The notes under the pieces were generated by a model, which was given only the letters and a program-made list of their open reading frames with translations, was not told the origin of the DNA and did not search any database. A program made the translations under genes and the position numbers. A stretch of DNA of 64,000 nt from Papaver somniferum (taxonomy: Eukaryota; Streptophyta; Magnoliopsida; Ranunculales; Papaveraceae): positions 97,154,117-97,218,116 of the forward strand of contig NC_039358.1 of the NCBI RefSeq assembly GCF_003573695.1, given 5' to 3'. Shown one piece after another: positions 23,528 through 34,000 of the stretch. Position 1 is the first letter of the stretch, and every line of letters begins with the position of its first letter.

Positions 23528-26500
23528 TTAAGGAGACCCAAACCAACAACAAAAAACAGAAAGGAAAACAAAAAAAAATCTTCTGCTACGCCTATGGTAA
23601 ATTTTCTGAGCCTTGTCAGCAGCCAAAATTTCTCTAAAGTCAGGAGAGAAATCTTCTGGACGAATCTCCACCCAAGTATCACCAAGATATAACCCTGCAA
23701 GATGATCAACAAATTTATTTGTTTCCCTGTAATAGTGAGTTACCTTCCAAGAACTAAACTTCTTCCTCAAATGCTTTATTCTTCTCCATATTTGTAAAAC
23801 ATTCCATGGTGGTTCAGGTTCAGGGTTTGTAAGCAGATTATAAACTGCCATGGAATCAGAAGCAATGTGCACTTTCAGTTTTTCAAAACTTAAAGCCATC
23901 TTTAACCCCAGCTCAACACCTTGTAATTCATGAACCAAAACAGAGATAGGAGGACTGCCTCCACTAGCAGCACTAACCACCTCAGCAGTATGGTCTCTAA
24001 GAATAACACCAAAACTCCCAGCATCATCATACTTTGAACCATCAGTATTAATCATGACTTCATCAGGGTCAGGAGCTAGCCAAGTACAATCAATAGTTTC
24101 TGGTTGAACAAAAATACAGTTCACTCTCCATCTGCTCATAAACCACATAACATTTAAGTTATCCTCTTCCTTGCATTTAGAGTCTGACAATTTAAATCTC
24201 ACATCTTGAACAATGAGCAAACTGACTTGATCTTGATAGTTAAAAGAAGATCTAAAAATTCTATTATTTCTTTCTCTCGAGATGTGATAGATAAAAGCAT
24301 TAAACACTAGCCTTTTAATTACAGCAACACAATCATCGCCTGTTAAGTGCTGAGTACACCACCTGATTTCCTCCTCCCAAGAATTAGCAAGAGCTCTAAT
24401 GGAACCTAATTTTAGTAAAAGCCCATTCCAAATACCAGAAGAAAAGATACAGTCATGAAAAATATGGTCTTCAGTCTCCATTTCATCTCCACATAAGACA
24501 CAAGAAGCATCTGATATAGTACCCCAAGATAACAATTTACTTCTAGTTTTTAATCTTCTATGAAAAGCAAGCCAAGAAATGAATGAATGTCTGGGAATAT
24601 GTTTTTTAAACCAAACAAGAGAATTCCATGGAGGGGAAGGAAAATGATCAGAAATAGCAAGGTAAGTATGCTTCATTGAAAACTGGCCTGTAATACTAGA
24701 TTTTCAGAAAAAATTGGTCATTCTCCTGAATATTAAACTCTGCAGTAGTGATTTGCTGCACCATATCTTGAACATTTTCTTCCATATAAAAAGGAAAATT
24801 CCACTGTCCATTAAAAATAAACTCAGCAATTGTTGTAGAATCAGTAGCTCCAATTGTCTCCAAAGTATTTGAATCCACCCAATCCACTAGTCTGCCTTCA
24901 GAATGCCAGTCATCATGTAGGAAGCTAGTAGAGGAACCATCACCTAACATGATACCAATATGTTTCTTTGCTAGGTCTCTATGCTCCAGAATTCTCCTCC
25001 AGCACCAAGAACAATCTTGAGGGACACTCATTGTCCAGAAGTCATGCTGTTTAATGAGGTTAACTTTTACCCAATTTGTCCATATTGTGTCCTTCCCAGA
25101 GATTAAATTTCATATGTGCCTTAAATTAGCAGCAACATGTGTATACTCCAAACTTTTAACTCCAAGGCTACCTTCCTTATAAGCATGGGACAAGTATGTC
25201 CAACTGATAGGATTATAGCTCTTCTTCATTTTAGCACCAGACCAAAGAAACCTTTTAAACTTTGAGTTTAGCTCCTTAATAATTCTTTTAGGCAGAATAA
25301 AACAAGAGAACCATAAGAAGAGCATGCCACTCAAAACAAATTTAATTAGAAGAGCTCTTCCTGGGTATGATAAAAATTTTGGCTTTCTAGAAATAAGTCT
25401 AGCATCCACTCTCTCTAATAATGGCAAACAATCTCTATAAGATAACCTAGAGGAGAGGAATGCCAAAGTATCTAACTGGCAGTTCCCCCACTGAGCAATC
25501 CAGAATATTGAGAATTTGATTAAGAGTGTCATCTTCAATTGCAGAAAAGAATAAAGAAGTTTTTTGGTTGTTTAATTCAAGACCAGTACAATACATAAAC
25601 TCATTCAAAGCATTTTTAACACTAGAAGCAGCTGAAGCAGTACCGTTAAAGAACAACATGACATCATCATCAAAAGATAAATATGTGAGGCTTGTAAGTT
25701 TGCATCTTGGGTGGAAACCAAAATTCTGTAATTTCACCTGATCGAGGAGAGTAGCACTTAACATCTCCATAGCCAGCACAAACAAATATGGATAAATTGG
25801 ACATCCTTGCCTGAGTCCTCTCTTAGCACCAAAGAAACCATATGGAGACCCATTCAATATCACTGAAAACTTTGCATAGGTGATACATAAAGAAATCCAA
25901 TTGATAAAAATATTTGGGAATCCCATTTGCTTTAAAACATAAAAGATAGCAGACCATTTGACAATGTCATAAGCCTTTCTCAAGTCAATTTTAAGAGCAC
26001 ACCTAGGGGACCCTCTAGATCTGTGATAATTCCTCATCAATTGATGAGCCAACATAATATTATCTTGAATACTTCTGCCAGAAATAAAGGCTGAGTGGTT
26101 TTGGCTAATTAGACCCCCTAAGATTTTCTTCATTCTAAGAGAGATAATTTTAGTAATGCATTTGTAAATTACATTACAACAAGATATAGGCCTATAATCT
26201 GAAACAGCTAAAGGATTCTTGTTTTTAGCAATTAAAGTGATAAAAGTGCTATTTACCTCTTTTAAGAGCTTAGATTTATTGAAATAATTTTGAACAACTG
26301 CAACCAAAGCATCACCAACAATAGACCAGCTAATCTTGAAAAAATGGCTTGAGAATCCATCTGGCCCAGGTGACTTACTAGAATCAATAGAGTTAGGAGC
26401 AGTAACCACTTCCTCTCTAGTTATTGTCTTTATAAGATCAACCACTTCATCTTGTTTAATATAGGTCTCAAACCTTAAATTTAAGCAATCATCATTTCCA

Positions 26501-27741
26501 GTATCCTCAAGCTCACTACTAAACAACTTAGAATAATAAGAGACACATTCATTTGCAATATCCTTATCCTCAGTGACTTTAATATTTTCACTATTATAAA
26601 GAAACAAAATGTTATTTCTGGATCTTCTGTCTTTGAGAGAATTATGAAAAAAGGAATTATTTGCATCTCCTAAATTTAACCATTTTACTCTGGATTTTTG
26701 TTTAAGGGCAGATTCCTCATACTTAGCTAACTTTACATACTCGGCAACATAATCTCTTTCTCTTCTAGCAAGATCTTGATCAAGAGGGTGAGACTGAAGA
26801 AGCAATTGGGCAGAGTCCATGTCTTCCTTAGCTAATCTAACTTGTTCAGAAATAGCTTTAAATCTAATTTTCCTTCACTTTATGAGTTCATGCTTAACAT
26901 TATTCATTTTATTTACCAAAACAATCATAGGGTTTCCCCTGACTGGCAAGTTCCAACCAGTTCTAACCACATCAAGAAAATCTTCTTCCTCAGACATATA
27001 GTTATAGAACCTAAAGGGAGGGGGGCCATGCTTTCTATCTTCACAAATAGATACTATAACAGGGGAATGATCAGAGATACCTGGTAAGAGGAACTCTGCT
27101 TTAGACAATTGAAACTGTTGAATCCACTCCAGATTCACCATAGCTCTATCCAACTTTGATCTGATAATAACACCATCTTGTTGGCAGTTTGTCCAAGTGT
27201 AGAAGCAGCCAGTGAAAGAAAGATCCAAGAGTTCAGACATCTGACTGCATCTGGTAAAACCCTCATACTGATATGGCATAATTTGAGACCCTCCCACTTT
27301 ATCAGAAGGATACATAATGGAATTAAAGTCTCATAGGAGCACCCATGGCTTGTTATTAGAATCAACAAAAGAAGAAATCATATCCCAGAGTTAGTTCCTA
27401 GTAATGTAGTAGTTCACCCCATATATAAAAGTTGCAATGAAATTAAGCCTGGATGAAGAAACTTCTAAGAAAATAGCTTGAGAATACATCTGAAGAACAT
27501 TCACTTGAATTTTATTTGGGTCCCAGCCCACCCAAATTCTACCAAAACAATGTATCATTATCCAAAAAACACCAAGAGGGGTTGATATTATTCCTTATTC
27601 TTACTTTATTACAAACTTGAACATGAGTTTCTACAAGACCAATTAGAGGGAGGTTATTATTCCTAATAAGATGTTTTACTTATAACTGTTTCAAAGGGTC
27701 ATTAATCCCCTGATGTTCCAACATCCAGTGTTGAACATCAT
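23528..27741 (-). pseudogene. ORF2 of the inner LINE, broken
   Basis: The start ATGATG at 27741 overlaps the ORF1 stop (ATGA overlap). The first ~900 nt (endonuclease) are frameshifted: the frame GCWNIRG is lost within 20 codons. The later endonuclease part is open with SDHSP at about 27080. The reverse transcriptase runs 26820-25447 with KSPGPDGFSSHFF and RPISCCNVIYKCITKI. The active site reads SFDDDVM where the outer copy and the family have FADD. The zinc-binding region (CVLCGDEMETEDHIFHDC) and RNase H (MINTDGSKYDDAGSFGVIL) form one frame from 24676 to 23528, read past the usual C-terminus into 3' sequence. Known L1 function is target-primed reverse transcription; this copy cannot encode it in one frame. 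Confidence 0.9.
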
Positions 27742-29129
27742 TTAAAATTTAAAGGGAGAGAAACAGAACCTCTAGCAGATTTCTTCAAATCTGCAATCTT
27801 AGGGAAGAGGTTAATAGCTGGTGGTGCAAGACTACCTCTCTTTTGAAAATGAGCTTTTGAGCCAGTATTAGAAGATTCATGTACATTTGATCTCTGCTGA
27901 GAAACTTGAATAACATCTTGAAAATTCTCCTTATTTTGTTCAGATAGGTGTTCTTGTAAATTATCCAAACCCTTATCGAAAATGAAAAAAGGATTAGAAG
28001 AAATAAGCTCATTTACACTATTGTCTTTCCTTATGTTTACCTCCTGCAAAATATGATTATGTTCTTGACTATGTCCTTGATCAGAATCCATTGGTTCAAC
28101 TTCAAGAACAACTTGAGAATCCACATTAACTTGACCACTAGATTATTGCACATTTGCCTTAACACCATTTCTAGTTTTTAAAATCCAACCATCTTCAGCT
28201 GTGGTGTTTACATTCTGCTTCTTGACCCATTTTTGAACTACTTTCTGAACTAGTTTTACATGTTTGGGGCAATTTGAATTAACATGACCAAATACTGCAC
28301 ACTCACTACATTTTGGAGGTTTCCAAGAATAATCCATTTTTATTTCAACAGTATCCTTACCACCTAGAGTAAAAGTGAAAGAATCTGGAAACTCACAATT
28401 GACATCTACTTCCACACAAATTCTGGCATAACTCATTCTAGTTTTATTTAGAGTTCGAGTATCCATCATAAGTGGTTTTCCAAGATAACTAGCAATCATA
28501 CTCAATCCCTTATTGTTCCACATGAATAAAGGAACATTTCTAAAATTCATCCATACTGGAATGAATTTCAATTCTGCAATTTCCTTCTCAACCATTCTTG
28601 ACCATGGTTTAATAATAAACAATCTGTTATAGATAAACATTGAACCCATTTCCAAAGATTTAATTCTATCCTCTGTAGAATTGAATTCAAAGATAAACAT
28701 ACTTTCACCATGAATAGTCATTTTAATCTCACCTTTTGGTTTCCAAGCTCAATTCACAGCGCTACGAACCCAATTGAAAGGCAATCTTCTACCCAAAAAA
28801 GCTCCAATTACCTTGTCTTCACATTGCCGAATATCTTCATCGAAAACTCCATAAGGAATATCCATAGTTTTCTTCCCATCCACAGGATACGAATAGAATT
28901 CCATATCATAAGAAATAACAACTGCTTTTTCCTTATCAAACAAAGAAGTCCACACAGGAGGAGAAACCATTAAAACAGCAGGTGGAAGTTTCTCAAATCC
29001 CAGAGGAACTACAAGATTCACACCCAAATCGCCACTAGAACTTAGATCCCCCATACGAGAAACCCCTGATGGATTGGAGGAATCCACCAGAGGTAAAGAA
29101 GAAGAAGAAGAAGAAGAAGAAGCTTGCAT
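27738..29129 (-). pseudogene. ORF1 (Gag-like, DUF4283 and CCHC knuckle) of the inner LINE, broken
   Basis: Starts at 29129 with a Ser run (MQASSSSSSSSLPLVD). The DUF4283-like core includes EDKVIGAFLGRRLPFNWVR, MTIHGESMFIFEF and FIPVWMNFRNVPLFMW. A zinc knuckle CSECAVFGHVNSNC follows at about 28300. TGA at about 28749 interrupts VNxAWKPK (Arg in the outer copy), and a stop at about 28143 precedes the acidic tail, which ends at 27738. The protein would bind LINE RNA. It is inactivated by at least two stops. Confidence 0.88.
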
Positions 29130-29235
29130 CTCGTCAGAGGAGATACAGAGAAAAGAGGAAAAAAACTAACCCCAAAATCGCCTTTGACTTTGGTCATCTG
29201 ATATTGACTAAAAAACAATAAATGAGTTCGCAACT

Positions 29236-29252
29236 CATAGAAGTAGTTTGTT
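29236..29252. repeat. Target-site duplication of the inner LINE, right copy
   Basis: Same 17 bp as 23490-23506. Confidence 0.92.
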
Positions 29253-30190
29253 GATCACTAGTTATTTGTTTCTTTGGTACCCACTTTTGTACTACCTTCT
29301 GATGAGATTAAATTTTTTTTGGGCAGTGAGCTAAAACATGACCAAACACAGCACACTCACTAAACTTAGGGGGTTTCCATGAATATTCCATCTTAATTTC
29401 AACTTTGTCCTTCCCACCTAAAGTGAAAGTGAAAGAATCAGGAAATTCACATTCAACATCCACCTCTACACAAATCCTTGCATAAACCCATTCTAGTTTT
29501 ATTTAAAGTTTGAGTGTCCATCATGAGAGGTTTACCTATAAAGCTTGCAATCGTACTCAATCCCTAGTTGTTCCACATGAACACTGGAACATTTCTAAAA
29601 TTCATCCAAACTGGAACAAATTTTAATTCGGCAATTTCATGTTCTACTTTCTTTGACCAAGGTTTAACAATGAATAATCTATTAGAGATAAACATAGAAC
29701 CTACTTCTAAGGCTCTAGTTCTATCATCAGCTGATTGAAAATCAAATATGAACATACTTTCACCATGAATAGTCATTTGGAGGTTACCTTTAGGCTTCCA
29801 AGCCCTATTAACAGCATTGCGAACCCAATTGAAGGGAAGTCGTCGACCAACGAAAGCTCCGATGACCTTGTATTCACAATGACGAATATCTTCGTTGAAA
29901 ACTTCATATGGGATATCCATTGATTTCTTCCCATCAATCACAGGATACATATAGAATTCCATATCAGCTGATAGATCTGGTACTTTCTTCTTATCAAACA
30001 GTGATGACCATGAAGCTTGAGAAGTATGTGATCCAGAAGAGGGAAAGTCTTCAAATCCCGGTGGAATAAAGGTATTAGTAACCAAGTTAGTACCATTTGA
30101 TGACGAACGATTACCATCCCCCAATAGAGAAACCTCTAGGGGTTTGGAGGAAACCACTAGAGGTGTTTTAGTCGAAGGAGAAGACTGCAT
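29253..30190 (-). pseudogene. N-terminal part of ORF1 of the outer LINE, broken
   Basis: Starts MQSSPSTKTPLVVSSKPLEV at 30190 and is open to a stop at 29564 (after FRNVPVFMWNN). A frameshift follows near 29490 (an extra base compared with the inner copy). In the zinc knuckle the first Cys is replaced: it reads KFSECAVFGHV instead of KCSECAVFGHV. The frame is then cut by the inner LINE at 29252 and resumes at 23489. Confidence 0.87.
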
Positions 30191-30307
30191 CTTTCCATAG
30201 GAGATGTCGGAGAAGAAATTGCAGGAACCCTAAAATCGCCCCAAAATCGCGTTTGACTTTAGCAATAGAGGTTTGACTGTTTACATAATCCAGTATTGCC
30301 TTGTGTA

Positions 30308-30326
30308 TAACTCTTGGTATGTTGTT
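30308..30326. repeat. Target-site duplication of the outer LINE, right copy
   Basis: Same 19 bp as 18749-18767, which fixes the 5' limit of the outer LINE. Confidence 0.92.
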
Positions 30327-31049
30327 CCCCCTCCAAACCGTTCATTGTTCCTTAAGGTCGAAGTGGCCAATCCAGTAACTCCCATGAGTTCTCTTTCACA
30401 AAGCAGCTCTTTCATGCTCCATGAGGTCTACAAACAAAGCGTAGCCCTTTCATTACTCTCATGAGTTCTCTTCACAGGTCTTCTAATGAATCCTCCTCCT
30501 TCAAAAAAGCGACTCGTTCATTAATTAGTATGTACTCGTTGAAATTCGAAACTCCAAACCTTTGTGCGTTTTATTAACCGTCAAATATTTTTTGTTAGTT
30601 TCCTAATATGGTTACAGTGAACATAATCAGACAAGAATGTCCGAAGAAGCGCATTGATGGTCATGAGATCAAGATGATATTATTGTATGGGTACACATCC
30701 ATTGAACATTTATAATATGGATCTAGAATAATTAAATTAGGATTAAATTTTCAAATTTGAACGCTGGCGGGGTTTGAACTTTTAAATATGAACATTACAA
30801 GTATACCATATACACACTAAGTGGCAATATACATGTATCTCGTTAAATTAGATTAAATTCTTCCGAATTACAGATAAATCAAAGATAGACCATATATATA
30901 AATGCAAATTAATACTCTCCTTTTCTCGTAGATCTTCTTCTTATCCTAGTACTAAATCTTATCTCTATATATAACACTGCTTAACACACAACAAACAAAA
31001 TCAGTCTAAACACGTTCGTTTCTTTGTAATCTGTATACACTATTCATCG
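30327..31049. other. Upstream region of the polygalacturonase gene
   Basis: Non-coding. TATATATAA at 30966-30974 is followed about 30 bp later by a likely transcript start, then a ~50-bp A/C-rich leader to the ATG at 31050. A second TATA-like run at 30889-30900 is possible. The LINE pair ends about 640 bp upstream of this TATA. Confidence 0.5.
30966..30974 (+). promoter_or_regulatory. Probable TATA box of the polygalacturonase gene
   Basis: TATATATAA, 76 bp before the chosen ATG, in an otherwise AT-moderate leader. Distance and consensus fit a plant core promoter. Confidence 0.5.
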
Positions 31050-34000
31050 ATGGTGAGAAAATCTTTCAAAATGTCTTTTCTTTTCTTTGTGTGCAAACTT
31101 TTTTTTTTTGTTCCTGTGTAGCTGTTGATGCGATATCTACAGTGAAATCATAATCTTGCGAATTCCTTGGTTTTAGTTAAGCATTTTCGATATAATTTCT
31201 TTAGTTTTTTCTTGAGGCGTCTACATAATTATATGTTCTTCCAAAACTTGTTTTTTCTTCATCTTGAGGCGTCTACATAATACAAGTACATAATAATACT
31301 TCTTAAAATGTGAGGGTTCCAGACCTTTTAACACTGGAGAAGCTGTGGAGATAGCCTTCACAGAAGAAAAGTCGTAACATAAAATCTTCACACTATTATA
31401 ATCATAGTAGAAAAATTGGACTGTATTTTCTCAGTTTCATACTTTTTATCTTATTCAGGGGCTTCTATGCACTGTTTTGATGATATGTTTACTAAGCATA
31501 GTGCAAGGAGAAGGGATCCTTGGTAGTAGATCTGACTTTAAGAAGCCGGACGATGCTGTCTTCAATGTCATGGATTCTGGTGCCCCTGGAAATGGCCGAA
31601 AGGACGATACCCAAGTATGTTCATACTGTATATCCATATTAATAAATACATGTTATTTCCATAAACGTACCTGCCAATTAATGTGGTTATCGCCAATTAA
31701 ACAGGCATTCCTAGACGCATGGCGCCAAATGTGTGAAGCAACCGCGGACTCTCCAACCATGGTCATACCAGAAGGAGTGACGTTTTTGTTGTATCGCATA
31801 AGCTTTGAAAGCCCTTGCAAGTCTGCAAATCCACACGTGCAGGTAAAACAAGTATTCTTCACCATCAATCTATACCGTAATGGTAAGTGGTATTCAAGTG
31901 TTCATATCGTTTGATGGTAACTACAGGTTTCAGGGAAAATTCTTGCACCTACAAAACGTTCTTGGGTTGGACCGATAGATTATTGGATTCAATTCAGTCA
32001 AGTGAATGGTCTCGTGATTACTGGGTCTAATTTAAGTGTAATTGATGGTCAAGGTTCAGATTGGTGGGAGCACGGAGACTGTTTTCTCGACAATGCTAAT
32101 GTAATTATTACTCTTCGTCTTCTTCTTTTTATGCTAGTACATTTATTTTTACTAACGAATATTTTTGCTTTAACTTGTCTAGCTGATGAGTTTATTGTTT
32201 TATCATTTTCAAGACGCCTGCGATAGGCCAACGGTAAGCAACAACATATATAATCACACAGAAAAGAAAAACACGTTAATCAAATGCGAATGAAGGCTAC
32301 CCTATTTATTCCTTTCCCTTCCTGACCGATGTAGGCACTAAAAATGTCTGGATGCGATGGAGTTGAGATTAGAGGGTTGAAACATGTGAATAGCCAGAGA
32401 AACCACATCTCGTTAACTGATTGTAGGAACGTAACTGTCTCTGGTATCACCATAAAAGCTCCCAAGGACAGTCCTAATACTGATGGTATTGACATTAGCC
32501 ACTCGACAAATATTCGAATCGAACACTCTAACATCGGAACTGGTAATTTTTCATCTTGCGGATTCTTTTCTTAATATTTCTTGTAATTTTTGTTGTGTTT
32601 GAACAATTTTTTTTTTTTTGGTTTCGAGTAACCAAAGTGATGTATGAATTTGTAGGTGATGATTGTGTGGCAATCAATGGCGGATGCTCTGATATCAATA
32701 TCACTAATGTGGCATGTGGCCCCGGACACGGCATAAGGTATGTGAGCGCAAAAATATTCGACAAGTAATAGTAACAAAAAGAATGAAATAAGGTAGCTGA
32801 TATTTTGTCAAAGGTTGGAGAACCGAAGAATTTAGTTGAGAATGGTCCAATTCTATCCCAAATTGTTGTTGGGAAAAATGGCACCCCGAGCGCAGTGGAA
32901 ATCAGGATCACAAAGGGCAATTGGTGATATGAATCAAATATGGGAGAAATAATAAGAAAGAGACAGAAGATAAAGAAGCACACAACCACAACACAAGATA
33001 TATGTGGTTCACCTTTACAGGCTACATCCACGGCCAACACCACCAGAAAAAACTTCCATTAAAACAGAGACCATCATATGCTCTTTCCGCAACCCAAGAA
33101 AAGACCCAAAGAGTTAACAAGACATACCCGATAACACCATCGAAGAAACCATAGTAATCAATTCTCTAACCATTCCTCAAACCAGCCTCATGTCTTTTCT
33201 TCTACACTGTCTTCACCGCTGCTAGTAACAGAGGAGAAACATGGAATTACTAGAAACTAGGTTTAGGGAAAATCCCCAAACCCTGAACACTAGAATACCA
33301 AAATCCTCTCTCTAAAAGTTTTTCTCTCACACCGATATTGACCTTCACGGTAGCACACGATCCTCCCTAACAAAGAGACCAAAACCCTAAGCACAAGGAT
33401 TTACCACTCTTCTAGGTTGGATTTCTACAAACCTACAAAAATCTACTCCTATATATAGAGAAAACAAACTTGGGCACCAAGTATTAGTCTCCAACTAGGA
33501 AACTAAACTCTTTCCTAAATTCTATATGGCCCATATTAGGAAACTCACTCAATGGGGAAAAGGCCCAAAGATAGGAAACTCACGGTTTTCCTAACAATCT
33601 CCACCTCGGATCATACTTTCAAGCATGAGACGATCACAGGAAATTACCTTCATCTTCCACCAAAGTTATTCACCATCTCTATATTCCCGTAGAATTACTT
33701 TCGAAGCTCAAATCCGAACTTCCATCTTCATAGAACCATCTCTTCGATCAAAAACACCATGATACTGGAAAAAAAATATTCAAAACATCTTCTTCATGAA
33801 GAACACTTGTGAAACTGGCCATGCTTCACAAACACCATGAACATCTTCAATCACTATCAACGCATCCTTGCACAGACTCCACCATTGATCACCAAGAGAA
33901 CCATCTAGAAGAATCACCATTAGCTCCACCTAACCAGCAAGCTAACTACATATTGAACTCTAATCCAGAAAGGAAAAATTAGCTTCAATATCATACTCCA

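Larger units (their letters stand above)
23507..29235 (-). mobile_element. Inner L1-type LINE inserted into ORF1 of the outer LINE
   Basis: 5.73 kb, minus strand, with a short poly-A at 23507-23512 and a 17-bp target duplication. It is the same family as its host: the ORFs have the same order and similar proteins, and the 3' ends share GGTTAAGGAGACCCAAACCA. Being inside, it inserted later than the outer copy. ORF1 and ORF2 are also broken, so both copies are inactive now. Confidence 0.93.
18768..30307 (-). mobile_element. Outer L1-type LINE with RNase H, interrupted by a second LINE
   Basis: A minus-strand LINE bounded by a 19-bp target duplication, with poly-A (plus-strand T tract) at 18768-18790 and its 5' end at about 30307. 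It is split by another LINE at 23507-29235. Its own parts (18768-23506 and 29253-30307) total about 5.8 kb, close to the inner copy, so it is nearly full length. ORF1 is Gag-like with a DUF4283-type region. ORF2 has endonuclease, reverse transcriptase, a zinc-binding region and a C-terminal RNase H, the arrangement known for a group of plant L1 elements. Stops and frameshifts break both ORFs, so it is dead. Confidence 0.93.

Noticed and set aside
18479..30685. GAGATCAAGATGATATT shared near 18483 and 30668, on either side of the LINE pair
   Set aside because: The real target duplications are adjacent to the LINE ends. This 17-bp match lies hundreds of bases outside and may be chance or an older repeat.
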